A DNA stretch of 64,000 nt from Strongylocentrotus purpuratus (GCF_000002235.5 NW_022145532.1:248001-312000); one strand, 5' to 3'; counted from the stretch's first letter, positions 1 to 15,300 are shown. Notes: a model not told the origin generated them from the sequence alone. Made by a program: numbers and translations.

Positions 1-140
1 TTATCTCATCCAATCAGCTCTCAATTAACATAAGAAAAAGGGGACCATTGGAAACCATTGGTCACTCTTTAGGAATTGTTTGCTATATAGAGGTCGCAAG
101 TAGCTATAAGTAGTTCAGTGGGGCTTTAATGTGAACCTAC

Positions 141-329
141 CTTTTCACTCATCATATCCCAATGTCTCTGTTTGATACCAGGATTACAGAGAGCATTGAT
201 GAGAGGCATGTTGATCTTGAACTTCTCTAGCTTAGCTTTGATGGTGGTCGACGCCCTCATTGGCCCCATCATGTCAGGGTGAGCAAACACCTTGGTCAGC
301 TTGTAGCTGGTACGCCACATGTTCTGGAC
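141..329 (-). CDS. DNAH3: DNAH3-like exon 17 (residues 989-1051), last in window
   Basis: The exon carries [15 protein letters not shown] and [16 protein letters not shown], the most diagnostic dynein heavy-chain motif here (CNPGxxxRHW). The donor is GTAGGT at 140. The gene continues off the left edge. Confidence 0.94.
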
Positions 330-3300
330 CTGATGGGGGGACAAGAAATTAAGATGGTGGAAAATCTGATACAAACATTCCTCATAAAAACAGCTTCTTT
401 CCTCTTTCCTCTCTCTCTTTCTCCATCTCGCTATCCTTTTAGCTCTTTCTCTTTCTTCACTATATCTCTCGGTCTCTTATCCCCTCTTTCTCTTTTTCAC
501 ACTTTCCTTCCTTCTCTCCTGCTCTCTCTCTCTATCTCTCTCTCTCTCTCTCTTTAACCTCTTTTCTCTACATCTTTCCCTTCTCTCTTCCTCACTTTCA
601 TTTTTCATTAATGTACATATTCCCCATTTCCTTCTTGTTAGTATTTTTGCTTTATTTAACATTTGGTACAAAATTAAGGATAAACATGTGATATATACGT
701 TTACTTATGATTATGTAAATGATACTGTTTTAAATTGTACACTTGTTTTTAAAATGCAATGTATATCCATGTGCAATTCAGTATATGTAACGGCGATGCA
801 CGATTCAATAAATACCATACCAAATACCATACCATAGATTCATTAGGAGATAAATTTCTACACAAAAATCACACTATGTTATTATTACTTGTGCGCCTGG
901 TGTATTCAATTGTCAAGCCTTACTGGCTTTCACGGAAGCACCATTTAATGTCATTTTTTCTTTAAATTTTGAATGTTAGTATGTCAATTTATACGTAATA
1001 TTGATATTGTTATCTGTTATGTCATTCCATCTTTTATCTTTGTATATATTGTCATGATAATGGAAATAAGTGTCAATTCAATTGAATTCAAATTATATAT
1101 TCCTTGACACAATCATTTCCATCTCGCATCCACCTTCTATACCACCACTTGTCTCCATCCTTGTCTCATCTACCTACCTCTTCTTCCACCACTTCAGCAT
1201 TGACATCCAGCAGCGGTCCATTCATCCATTTATCATACATGTGATGGAACTTGACTGCGGCATTCCAGAGTTTATCGTAAGGTTCTTTCTTCTCCTTGAT
1301 CTGATCTAGCTCGGGATAGGGACTGATGTGACCAACGTCAAGTAACTTCTGCTCCTGATTCACTGCTCCTTTCTGAAAAATATCAAATCACAGGAATGAT
1401 AAGGTATAGGTGTTCTGGGCCTCGTTGCATAAAACTTACGATTGATAGTAGCTTTGCCATCAATGGCAACTACCATGGTAAAAATGCTGAACAGCCAATC
1501 AAAATCAAGATTTCCATGGTAGTTACCAATGATGGCAAAGTTACCATCAATGATAAGTTTTGTGCAACAGGGCCCTGGTCTAGCGGATAAGTCTCCGGAC
1601 CGTGAACCACAAGGTCCGGGGTTTGAATCCCTGTTGCAGCACTAACGTCCCTCGGCAAGACATTAATCTACAATTGCCACACTCCATCCAGTTGGGGGAA
1701 ATTGGTACCTCTCAGGAATTAGTTCCTTGAAATGTCAAGCACTGCAACAGCAGGTGTGCTAAAACCAGGATAATATGATGGAGCGCCAGAAGTGGCAATG
1801 TGCAAGACATGAGCGCTATACAAAACTCCACTATTATTATTATCATAATGACAGATGAAAGGAACAGAAATCCTTACAAAAGCGAAACAAAATGCAAATT
1901 GATATCTATGCTATAGATTAGATCAAAATAAGAATGTATCACTATACACGAGACAAATATTTTTGCTAATGAATGAAGTGTTGATTGCTTCATTGTTATT
2001 ATGAGACTTATCTATGCTTTCACATACTTTTTGGAAACAGAATTTCTTAATCTCTTGATGTAAAAGATTGCATATTACATCTGAAAATGAAATAGTCAAA
2101 AAGATCGATCAGCAGGATTGAATCTATCACTTACCATTAAAAAGGCAGCAACATTAATAGCACTATAGGCTTCTGTTGGATCATGGCTATGACAGGACAA
2201 ATTACACATAAAAGCCTTTGATTTTAACTTTGTGACCCATCAGTAATCTAGGGACCACACTTCAGGAAACAATCAAAATATCTCTATGGGAAATATATGT
2301 CTAAAGAAAATGTCATTGTTTTTGGATTTATTTAATATGCAAATGAAAGCTTTAAAAAACATCAAACTCAAAGACCCTCAAAGACATTCACAAGATAGTA
2401 CCCACCTCAGAATAGAAATCATCCAGTTTGAGCTGGATATCGATCAGTTTATCCAGATAATCCTGTGCTTCTGACATCCGATCCTTGGTCCTGAATGCTT
2501 TGACTTGATCCATCACGTCCTTGATACGAACAGCAAACTTCTTCTGCCAATCATTGAGCTTAGACACGGCATAGTCATGCTCCTTCTGAAGCTTCATTTC
2601 ACTGAAAGAATCAACATAGAAAAAGGTTTCTGAATAATTTGGAAGTATGCACATGTACAACAAATGAACGTTTTGTTTCCAATGATGTCTTCAAGCCCTG
2701 AAGTAGTATATGTTGAAGGTCGAGGGTTCGAATCCAGACACGGCACTAATATCCTTTGGCAAGATATTTACCTGCACTTGCTATTCTCCACCCAGGTGTT
2801 AAATGGGTACCCAGTAGGATGCGACCATCATTGTTGGTCAAACAGTTTTTGAGCATCAAGTTACGCCTGGCTGGAATGCTCCCCAGGGAGTGGAGATTGT
2901 GCACACAGTGTGTTAAGCGCTTAGAGACATCGTAGATGTATTAAGCGCTATATAAAAACAGAATGTTATCATTATAATCTCCACAATGAAAGAAGATTTT
3001 AAAACCTATAATATTGTCACCAAAAAGACATTTGTTTTCTTCCTTAATTGTCCTCCATTTTGGTCTTGATTTGTATAGTTTTGCAATTTCATTTTGTTAA
3101 GAAATGCATAATTTAGGTTTTTATTTATAAGATTCAGACACTACAACTCTCAAGTAAAGATATGATGGTCTCAACTATGTAAAACTGACCTGTTTCTGAT
3201 GATAGGCATGATTCTATCAGGCCAGGTGAATGTTTGATCATTCAGCATCAGATCCTCTTTGTTCAAGTATGCATAGTCCATCAAAAAGATCAGGTTTCCT

Positions 3301-6300
3301 CCTGCTACTTCTAGCTTTTTCTGTAAGAAACAAAGAAAAAGATAAAGAATAGTAATACTCCTGAATAGCAAACATATCAGAAAAATTACTTCTACAGATC
3401 TTCTCTTTGATAATTCGAAAATTATTTAAACTCGTCGAAACAACAATGCTTTTAAAAGAACACAAACAGAACATTGCTTCTATCTTTGCAATCATCGCTG
3501 CACTGGACAACCAAACTTCATAATACATGTATAACATATCCTAAAATTAAAACCTATTTGTATTTTGTTGGATTTCATATTTTTAGTCGATACAAAACAA
3601 ACCAAGTTTAACAATTTAACGTGAAATGGACCATCCATTATAAGTAACAAAAACATATATTTTTGAAACAATTTTTACAAATGAATAGATAAAAACTGAG
3701 GGAGAGAGAAAAAGAGAGAAAGGAAGATGGATGAGGGAGGGGGAGGAGAGTAAGAAAGAGAGACAGAGAGAGTGAACAGGAGAGTGTAACTGTAACTGGT
3801 TAAGATGATAAAAATGGAATAAAACAATTTTACCTTGAGTTGTAGTAGCTCTCCAGTGGTCAGTCTATCCACATATTCCTGTAGTTTGACCAACTGATGC
3901 GTAGTCTCTGATTGACTGGTGATTTTCCTCACAATCTGGTCGTACTGCCCACATATGCCACGGTTGAACACTCGACTTGTATTGACGATTTTTGAGATCA
4001 TGATGTCTGCCAAGTCTCTTGATCTCAGGATCAGCCACTGTAGAGAGACAATGTTATATGGTCATAGAGGTGTCGTGGTTGGGTGGTTTAAGCACTTGAC
4101 TTGAAATTCAAAGGTCGTGGGTTCGATCCCAAAATGGCACTAATGTCTTTTGGCAAGGCATTAATCTAAACTCGCCACTCTATACCCAGGAGAGAAATGG
4201 TAGGAATACTCCCCTGGGAGTGGAGATGATGCACATTGTGCGTGAATGAATCCAATGAACGATATAATAATATCTTTAAAGCACTTAGAGATAGTATTTT
4301 GTATTAATCGCTAAATAAATCCAGGTCATTGCTATTATTATAGCAATTCATTTCTAAGGTAGAGCGTAATAGCATTACAATTTGAATATACATGTAGCTT
4401 CTGTACCTGGCAGGGACTACAATGTATTTATTCTATAATATTTTAATTGAATAAATATGTTAACTAGTGGGGCATATAATTTTAAAACATAAATCTGAAC
4501 AACAATATACAGTAAATTTACACATAAGGTGTAATATATGTGTGTTCTATGTCTTCAATAAACCAGACTCGCGGTTTGATCAAAATTATCAAATTTTTGC
4601 GTGCCTTGGGGCTCTCTGGGAACGGATGTGTGTGGGTTTGAATGCATGTTGCAAACAGGATTGTGTCTGGGCTACGGCCTACATTATTGTATACATTACA
4701 TTATTGTGTACATTACTGTAAGATGATTGTTCATGTCTACTGCCTCGCTCGGGTGACCTCGTTCAATGTCTTTATTTAATGACCTCAATATTTTAAAGAG
4801 ACTATTGTCTTATTTCTTTAGTAACAAATTAATTTGCTTGCTGTATTTGCTATTTTGCTTGTTTCACCTTGTATAATCATCTTATGTTAAGGCTTCTTGC
4901 CCACCTATTATTACTGTTACGTCCTCTACCATTACAACTACTTCAACCAAATGTTAGTTTTATTTATGGGAACCTATAATCTACAAGCTGAGCTTTTTAA
5001 TAGGTTCCTCACATTTCACTCTGTATAACCTTCTATTCATTACAATTAATTTCGACGTCTTTGCAAAGAATTAATTATATAATGTGACACTTTTTAGTAT
5101 ATTTCATAGTATGATCTAATTTTGTCAATTATGTAAATTCTTTTTATTAGTGAAATGTGAAATAAACCTGAAACTTGAAACTTGAACTTGAAACTTTCTA
5201 AATCTATTTCCCTTCCCCGAAGAAAGGTGAAGTGACAATACTTACCCTATTGATATCTGTGCAGTCCAACTCAAAGAGATGCATGGGTACATTGAGAGGA
5301 AAGAGACCAACTTCTGCTGCCATCTTCTTGAGTTTCTCAATCTCTCTGACATAGTCCCTGAGATGTTGGTCTTTATTCACAAACTTCTCGACCTGCGAGT
5401 CTGAGGATGATTTCAGCAGGTAGGCATAAGGAGCATACACCATCTTAAACCTGTAATCGTAAGAAAAAGTTTACATTTAAGAGCACCAACTGCCATGAAA
5501 GATATGCTAATTTTATTGTAGAATTGCGTTGAAAAGAGCCATACTTAAGGTTTTCGTTTTGCACTCATCAGAGTATAATGCAAGAATGAACAGCAAGCTG
5601 AAATAGAACGTTATTAACGGAAACTAAAAAGGAACAAGGCGCGATTATTGTAGGAGTCTCAGTACAGCATGCACAAAAAGAAAGGTCTTAGAGTGCCTGG
5701 AAATATACTGCATGTTAGCACTGTGACCTATAGAACTAAGACTAGACGTACATGGCCATAACTTGTAGAGAAGATAAAGGAAATGGTGATGGCGATGGAA
5801 TGTGATGTGATGGAAAGAATCAAATGGACAGCTTAATTTTCATTTAAAAATATATCTCTACAATATCTAAAATATTGTCTGTTATTTTGAACACATAAAA
5901 AGTTGGAAATTGATCAATCAAGCCAAGATTAAACAGGAAGTCCTGTAACGTTTGTGGCAGTCAACAAGAATATGCATGATGCATCCAGCAACTAACCTGA
6001 CAGGGCCGTGATAGTTATGCAAGATGACCTCCTTGACCTGCTCTTTTGCCCTCTCCACGACCTCCTCATCGTCCCTGATGGCGGGAATGTGAGCGATGGC
6101 CACGGCGTCTACCCGATGAAAGAGACGCTTCTCGACGCGGTGGATGCCCTTCACACCATCCACCATGGTTTGGATACACCGATGGAGGATGTCAATGACA
6201 CCGTCAATGTCTGGGGTGAACGAACAGGACACCTTGGACATCTCGGGACCCTGGAACACAATAATAATAATAATAATATTCAGTTCTTGTTTAGCTCATA

Positions 6301-9300
6301 ATACGTTATGAAATAATATCTCTATGCGCTTTTAAAGAGCTTTGGAAATTATTACCCTTGCTTCAGCGCACAGTGCATTTCAAGGATAATCCTACCAGGT
6401 ACTCATCTACCTCACCTGGGTTGAGTGTGGCAAATGTAGATCAATGTTTTGCCCAAGGACATTAGTGCCGTGGCTGCACTCGAACCGCAGACCTTGTGAT
6501 CGACAGTCCAGTGACGTATCTACTCGACCACAACACCTCTACCTCTACCTCTACCAATAATTAACGTTACAGCTCATGCCAAACAGTTCAACACACTGAA
6601 ACATTTCCTTGAGAAACCCTTTAATTTTTTTACTTCTACAAGCACATGACCACAAAACATAACATATTTAGGTAAGAGTTTACAAGCTTTTAAATATTGA
6701 TCACACACTTTAGATACATTAAAAGGTAAAAGTGCTGGCAATCCTGTATTTACTTCAATCAAAATACAGCGACTATTCTTATAAACAAACCTGATTTTCA
6801 TAGTTAAAGCTATTTAAATTGCCTCACAATGTTCTGTCTCTTGAATATACTCAATGTTAAAACCAGCGTAAAAAGTCCATAATCATTTGATTGTTGGATT
6901 GCCTGCATTTGACAAATGTGGAACCATAGTAATATACTGTAATGCAATAAATGTTATATGTAGATTATGAGATGCTAAACCTACATGTAGGAGAAAGGTA
7001 TATTTGTGCTTGTACCTTGCCATCAACAAATAAGTCTTAGATGCTGCTTATAAGTATCGGCTTGCATGGTGATATAGATATACAGTAGGTTTAAATCTTT
7101 GTATACATTGAACATTTTTCTAGAGACATCTCGTATCTTACGCTATAATTAGAAAATGAATACGCTAAACATTTGTATCTGTTACCATGGAGATCTTGAG
7201 AGGCTGTGGTATGGTTGGTAGACTGAGCTGAGATCCATCGTAATCACAATCATAATAGTTTCCTTCATCGTAGAGTTGAAACCAATCCACAAGATCATGA
7301 ATGGACTTCTCTACACAGCTCCTCAAGCAGAGAGACATGAGTGTGGACAGGGACTTGAAGAAATGATCCATCTGGGCCATTCTACCATCCTGCATGGGGG
7401 GAGAAATCAGAGTGCTTGTAACTTTTTGAATCTAAAAATTTAAATCTAATGAAATAAACCCAAAACAATGATTCCATGTACAGTTCCAAGAGCTTCAATT
7501 CAAATAAAAAATGGAAATTAGACCAAATGACTATTACCCTAAATGGTCATTAGACCAAATGATAAGTAGACAAATGATTATTAGACCATGTAGATAGTGG
7601 ACCGGCTGGGTGTAGACCATATGGGAATAGACCAATTGGGTCGAAGACGAACTGGTTGTAAACCATCAAACTCACCTGATTCTCTGGCATCCACCTTTCA
7701 ATCTCATCTCTTTCATCATCGATCATATCAGCACATTCCTCCAGCCAATCATTCATCAAGATCTCTCTCGTCTGCTTCGTTGTGTTCTTGATGTGGTCAA
7801 GGAATGCCTCTGGAGTGAGAGGCATGATCTCCTTGATACCCGGTCTGTCCAACATCCTGAGATGGGCATATCTGGAAGAAGAAGAAGAAGAAAAAAGGAC
7901 CAATGATGTATGGCAGGTAGCGAGTGACACACAAAATTCATCATTAACTTCCTTTATTTGGATTACAAGATGAAATTTAAATGCTAAAGCAAGATCAAAA
8001 TTCAAATATTATATTCAATTCTACTATAGGAAACAAAGGATATGCTCTGTAAAGAATGTACAGGAGCAGTCATTTCAGTTTGTGGTTGTTTGTTCATGGG
8101 AAACTACCTTAGCTGAACTATTCTGCGATGGTAATGAAAATGGTCTGATGTTTCGTGTTATATTCTTTATTTTAAAATTGAGCAACTATGAACTTCAAGA
8201 AAAGGACTTCCTGTAGCTGGTTTCAGAAGTGGAATTGCTCATGAATGTATTCCACATCTACATTTTTAGCAGGCCAGACTTTCCATAATCTACAGCAATA
8301 TCCAGTGTATCATATAATGTCAAAAAGAGAAATACACCTTCTATATTTCCTACATCTGTTTGTTTCATAGGCCGGGGGAGGGGGGGGGGGGGTACTCACA
8401 TATTAGGACATACGGGTGTGTGCCGCTCTAATGGGTCACTTTTTCACCAAAATCCCACTTTTAACAAAAATACCATTAAAAATGGGTCCGCTTTTGTCAA
8501 AATTTCCAAAATTTCCAAATTTTGTGTACTAAACACCCGAAAAAAACAGAAAAATACCTGCAAATTGTGAAAAATTGGTCTTTTTTCAATAAAAATGCCT
8601 CCTAATAATGGATAGGGGTTTCAAAACTTGAGCGACACACCCCCATCCAAACCAAATCTGAGTATCCTCCAGGTTTTATAGCATGATGCACTCACTGTGT
8701 CTCCCACTTGTAGAGGATAGTAGTCATGATGGGATGAGTGATGTAGAGATAGTTCTCCATGAAGTCCCTCGCATCATCCACCGCATCACTCCACGGATAC
8801 CACTCTCTACCAGCAGAGTTAGAATGTTTGGTTGGCATGGGAACACCAAGTCTCTCCTGCTCTACGGGGTCTTGCAGGATGTAGTCCATGATTCCCTTCT
8901 TGATGCTCTCTATATACACAGATCTGGCTTCCTACATTAGAATGTGGAATAAAACAATGTTACAGTCAAACCTGCTTTACTGGCCCCCTGTCTACAAAGA
9001 CCGCAATTGTTGTTTCCCTTGAAAATAGTTTCTCATTTAAACATGTACTAAAGGAACCTGTCTACAAAGACCACTTTTTGTGTTTCCCTTGGGTGGTCGC
9101 TGTAGACAGGTTTGACTGTATAATATTCCATTCTTATTCACTGTTGCCCATAAAATTAGAATATTTTTTGCTTAAATCTTTTCATGAAGTGATTGCAAAA
9201 ATATGGTTTATTGTTAATAGATAACGTTTATTATTTTCTCTGAACTTAAAAGATCACTCTCTATGACGCCTTGAGCATTTGATTAGAATGGATATGGTGC

Positions 9301-12300
9301 TATATAAATCTCATGTACTATTATTATTATTATTATTATTATTATTATGACATAATGTTCCTAATTTAAGCACTCCATAGGGCTTTGAAAATCCCAATCC
9401 CCGCTTCCACTCAGTAAGGCATGTAAAGTGTGAAAAGGGTTGGATTATGAATTTTTAATGCAATATCACTTATGAGTCATTTCAACTTTACGAGTCAGCC
9501 CCATCAGGAAGGGCAAAGTAAATGATAATCATTGCCTCAGAGCACTACTTGTAAGATGCTGAATCAATCAACACAAGCTAGAGTAAGTGAAATAATTTCC
9601 AAGGCACTTTGAAAGTGCAGAGATATTGTCTACAGTGTAGCTACCTGCCACTTAAAAACAGGTTAATTATGATAAATGGTAAAAGGGGCTGGTATTGCAA
9701 ATATCATTTCTTACAAATAATTGTAAATGTTTTATTGTGCACACTAAAACTCCTCATAGGAGTTGATCTCTTACACATATATTCTATTGTACTAAACTTC
9801 TAAACAGTAAAGCACATTTTATTAAACAGATATAAATGCCTACATTCATTTCAAATAACAATTTAATTCTATTCATGATTTCCTTACAATATAATAATAA
9901 TTAAAAAATTTACCTAACAGTGTATAGACACACTTGCCTTAAAAACCTGACTTTCATATGAGTATGTGTTTTTCTACCTTTCTATATATCAGTTCATCTA
10001 TCATCCTCTGTGACTGGTCTCACGTTCCAATTCCATCAACAAAAACAAAGGTCTTTTCACATATGTTCTAAAAATAGATTTCCACACTCAAACATCCATT
10101 AAGGTAACAATAGCCCATAAGAGCTGCATTGATAGGCCTGAGGTATGATTGTATATTTGATTGAAGGCCTTCTGCCCTGGGAGTAACATTTCGAGAGCGT
10201 TGTACATTACGAGACTTCTACTAGGGAGTCAATAGAAGACCTAGTAGTGTTAATTCCCACGTAATGGAAGATTGTACTATTGTATGAATCAATCAAGCAC
10301 TTTACAACTAGCTGGGATTTGACTATATAGCACCTACCAGGTTTCTTGAACCTCCCCAAAATGAGATGGAAGATAATTGCTTCCTTTTGGGGACACACAG
10401 TTCTAGAAACATTAATAGATACACCAGTGGGCCCCGTCTTACAAAGAGTTGATTTCAATCGCAACTGACTTGCGATTGTCGCAACTATGTACATAAGAGA
10501 AAGGAGACTGCGAACTTGCGATTGATTTGGATCAATCGGATCAATCACAACTCTTTGTAAGACAGGGCCCTGGTCAGCACATAGAATTTACAATTAGAAT
10601 TTGCCACGGTTTTACCAGCCATATAAAATCCTATCCAAAAAATCTGCCTTCATGGACATGGCTTATTAATAAAATATCTCACAAATATATCATTGTTCCA
10701 TAAAAATGTGAACAATCCATGGTAAGTGACTACCTAAATTTGAATGGACATGGCTCATAAAATATGTCACAAATACATTATATAATATTGTTTCATGAAA
10801 TTTGAAACAATCCATTGTAAGTGACCACCTTAATTTGAATGGGAGGAGGAGGCAGTAGCAACCCACACAAAGACCCTGATGATATTACAACAAAGAATGG
10901 CGTGAATATACATATACCTTTGAGACATATCTAAGAGTCCTTGTCAGATTTATAATTTATATATTGAGATATCAGTTTACAAAACTACCATGCAGAAAAA
11001 GAAAACTTCAAATCAATGGAAATGTGATCTTGCTGCAGACATAACATATAAAGAGCAGAATTGAAATCCTCTATTATCCCATTGATAACTTACACATCCC
11101 AGTCTTAGCTATTCTTTGTGCATGACATGTCTCAAAAGACTCTTTATCATTCTCTTAAAGGATACTTAGGTTCTGAAAAGTTTGGCCTTCACAACAGATC
11201 TAGGCAAGACAGGGATCATAGTGAATGGTGAGATTACTCCCACTACCGCTATTTAAGGTTTACATGCTAACAAAGATGAACAAAGGTGAAAATTCAATTA
11301 CTCTTTTTCCTGAAACTAAGTGTAATTTTTGTATAAAAGACCTGAATAAAGAATTAGTTGCAGATTGTAAGGTACAGATTTATTCAGATGCACATTTACC
11401 TTACACTGTGAAAGCAAGAACGTGTTTATGAAGGCCAATAAAGAGACCTACATCTTTATAAAGTAGTTGAAGATTTATGATTTCCAAGTGGCACTGGTAT
11501 GATTACAACACTGACTCAATCTTCCTACCCTATTGACATCATGACTTAGCTACATGTACTGTGTCATCCTGAAAACATTTACTATCTAACATTGATGTTA
11601 ATACTGTGTCATTTACATGAAGATGCAAGCATTTTAGTTAATGCTTAACTTTGAATAAAATTTTTCATTTTAACATGGTGATCAAGCATTTGTTCCAAAC
11701 AATTAGCTTCAAGCTATATTTTGTTGTATTCAATGTAACATTTGCTTGTATTTTCTTCCTTTTCTTTTGACTATGCCACGACTATCTACTACACTAAAAA
11801 AATGTAATGTTAAATCACCATTTAAAAGGGCCGAGGAGTGACCACTCTTTCAAAATGATAGATTAACACTTTGAACATGCATTCCAGCATGTTCAAAGCT
11901 ACAATCTGACATTTTGAAAGATTGGTCACTCCTAATTGGCCCTTTTAAATTGAAATTTAACATTTTAGTTTTTAGAGTGTAGTGTTGGATACTGATGCAT
12001 TAGGAGAGAGTATTATTTTTTACCTCTGTGACTTCTTTCATACACTTCTTGAGAGGTTCAGTCTTGAGTCTAGCAGGTAGGAAGTTGTACATCTCTTTAA
12101 TCCATTGTGTATTGAGCGGTGCTACTGAGGAATCTTCTATGGACCCCTCGATCAAACCATAATATCTAAAGGAAGAAAAAATAAGACAATGACAGTGACC
12201 ATAATGGTCAGTTTGGGACAAAAAGTGGCCAAAATGACCAAAACGCTGCAAGAACGGTAACAAAATGTGTTGGAACATTTAAAAAGGCTTCTGGTGTGGT

Positions 12301-15300
12301 TTATTGAATACCCAGCCAGCTACCAGGTTAAAGGGTTGTGATTTTCTCACGAATGACTTGCATTATGATCAAAGAAGTTTCCTTAGAAGATCATATCCTT
12401 AGAAAGACAAATGACTTCTGTCATAACCTTAGTAATAAAAATGTATTAAATTTGCTATATGCTTTCAAAAATATCTTTCAAATGTTGACAATTTACACTT
12501 GAATGCTTGATAAGAGCTCATTACACTCACACATACAATGCAGTAATCAAGGGATTTAAGAAAGCTACTTCTCTTGCGTGGGAAAACCCTTTTTTCTCAT
12601 CATTAGAAGGAAGCTCTATGAGAGAGATATCTTAAGAAAGAATCTTAGAAGATTAGGCAGACAATTTGTGAGACTAGAAGTATAAAAATAAATTGTTTCT
12701 GAAGAAATTAGATTTCGTTAATATTGTTGCAAAAGAAGAAAAGAAGAAAGAAATTTACCTGACTACATCCTTCTGGTCCGGTGTAGGTGGTCTTGATAAC
12801 CCATGTGTTGAGTAGGTATACCCTGGAAACTGCACACTCATCACAGCTTCCATCTCTAGATCATATTCACGCATACATGGAGGAAGGTCTAGGCCATCTA
12901 AGAAGAGGGGTAAAAAGTATTACACTCAAACCTGTTTATAAAGACCGCTCAAGGGAAACATGAAAAGTCGTCTTTATAGGCTGGTCGTTTTTTATGTACA
13001 GGTTCCTTTAGTACAGAAACCATATTCAAGGGAAATGAAAAAAGGGGTCTTTATACACAGGTGGTCTTGCTATACAGATGGTTGCTAAAGCAGGTTTGAC
13101 TCTGTATATAAATCCTCTCAATTCTTATAATCGCATATTAAAGTAATTCTGGTGTCCTATCAATTGATTATGATCTACATGTAGATAAACAGGTAATATT
13201 GTTATATACACTGTACATACAATCATACACTGCTTTCTTTAAAAAGAGAACATCAACCCTACAAAATGTTACTTTGTGCAAATATTGTGTTATATGATAT
13301 TGTTTATGAGTTGGCTGTTTATGTTTTAACAAAACATCATTTCTCCAGCAACAATGCAAGTATCAGTTACCCATCTGTAAATGTGAATTCAATTGAAAAG
13401 GTTCATGATCTTGACTTTCTTATTACAAAGAAAAAGTGCACGACCTCTTTGAATGAACTAATCTTCAAACTGGATACCTGTAATAATTAAAAGTGACATT
13501 CATACAAAAGGAACATGAAGTACCCCAAAAGAGTTTGATATTATTTGTACAAACAATTTTTGACAAAACTCAAGAGGGTTAGACTATTTTACTGCTTGAA
13601 ACTTGATCAGAACTAATCAAGGATCAATCAAAGAATGGGTAATGTTGAAGCTTGAAACATGAACTTACCAAGACTACTGTCTGAGCTTGCATATGTCACA
13701 GACCGCAGATTAAGTGTCGGAACATCATTAACTGACGTCGGTGACGAATGTATTGCATTCAATGATCCATTACCGCTATCAGGTACCATAGGATCGCTAC
13801 CACTACTAGACGTCCCTCTTGTAGGTCTACCCTCCCTACTGCTGAATGGTCTAGTCCTATCATGTCCATTGACTGCACTGTCTGAATGGTCCCTTGGACT
13901 TGCTGGAGGGGTGATAATAGGGGGCAGACGACTCCTATTGGTTGAGGGACCATTAGATGGTGATTTTTTAACGTTGGGTAAAGACGTTGAACCATTGTTG
14001 TTCAATGATGCCTGACTTCTGCTCTTCTTATATTCAGCATAGGACTGATTTGATGTTCTAGGACTAGAATGTGAAAGAAAAAAATACAAGGAATAAAGAG
14101 TTTTTTAATTTCAGTCACTGACATGAAATATTGATAAATATATCAGTTCAATGATTTGATTACCAATAGTTGCAGATGAATGGTCAATATACTGGGGCAT
14201 AATTCTAAACACAAAATATAAAACCCCTTTTCAATAAATTCCTCAGTGAGAGAATAATCACACTCACAAATAACAAAATGACATGAGATAACAAGAACAG
14301 ATATTAAACTTTCCTATTTTCATAAAAAGTAATGAAACTGGTGACATATATTTTTCCAATCATTTCACAAAGAAGAGGAAAGAGAATAAATATTAAATGC
14401 ACTGTAAGTATTCCATTACAGGTTCAAAATCAGAGATAGTAAATATAAGGAAACATACTTAACAAAACTTTTAGGAAACATAGTATGATAGAAGTGATAG
14501 AAGTGATGGCATATATTTATCTGACATAAGTGCAAATTTACATTAACTCAGTCAATTTCAGCTTCACACACACAAAAGTTTCTGTTTGTTTACACTCATT
14601 TACAGAGTTTTCGTGTGAAGAAAAGTATCCCCACTCTGTTGCACATTCCTACATGTTTTCCACCAACCGTTACATGCAAATAAAATCCCTGTCATAAAAG
14701 AGAGTGAGAGTAAATACAGGAGAGAAGAGTAGATCACCAACTTGGTAAAGCAAACAGAGACAGGTACTTGAGACACCTTATTAAAGCTTCCTCGCACTCA
14801 TCCTATTGTGGGCGCTCCCATCGGTTCATTTGTCCTAAAGCAAGTGTTCTAATTATATCTCACCTACATGGATGACACTTGTCTTCTCGCTCTGCCCGAG
14901 GTCTATTAAAGATCAAATTCCACTCGCTCCTTCCATTTTAATGTTCTTAAGCCTACTGTATATCTACATCACCATGCAAGCAGATACTTACATGTATAGG
15001 CAGCATTTAAATTTTCTTGTTGAGCAGTGCTCATAAATATTTAGAAAATGTCATCCAATGTCACAGATGTTGAACACGAGACAGAGTAGACATGTACATG
15101 TACCGGTACATGTATCCGTCAGAATGATTTTGATCTAATGAAATGTATTTGATTGAAAGTTGTCAAAGGACGAACATAAAAATGTGGATTTGTTCAATTT
15201 TTGACATTCTACTAGTTTTCCATATAAAAATAGGCTTATCCTTTTTTTTAATTTTAAATCAATGTCACAGAAGGGTTAAGCCAAATATACTCTCCTTTAC

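Larger units (their letters stand above)
1373..2405. other. DNAH3-like intron 15
   Basis: Holds the 1,417 MITE and SINE copy A back to back. From 1,851 to 2,405 I see only AT-rich sequence. Confidence 0.8.
2602..3833. other. DNAH3-like introns 14 (2,602-3,189) and 13 (3,321-3,833)
   Basis: The first contains SINE copy B. The second contains only a purine-rich GAGA stretch at about 3,700-3,775. Exon 14 lies between them. Confidence 0.75.
8932..12023. other. DNAH3-like intron 7
   Basis: Contains MITE copy 1 (8,961), a SINE tail (9,262), a GGGCCC MITE (10,429) and the ACTACACT MITE (11,788). At 10,620-10,860 an approximate direct repeat (ATGGACATGGCTTATTAATAAAAT...CATGGTAAGTGACTACCT, copies about 90 bp apart) is present. 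Confidence 0.7.
12166..13668. other. DNAH3-like introns 6 (12,166-12,758) and 5 (12,898-13,668)
   Basis: MITE copy 2 lies in the second. Nothing else recognised around exon 6. Confidence 0.7.

Noticed and set aside
1581..1640. Possible tRNA gene
   Set aside because: A and B boxes are present but no closed acceptor stem, and the sequence continues into a SINE body shared with other copies.
10207..10548. 113-codon minus-strand frame
   Set aside because: Runs through a fold-back MITE and has no family resemblance.
13659..14015. 118-codon plus-strand frame
   Set aside because: Antisense shadow of dynein exon 5.
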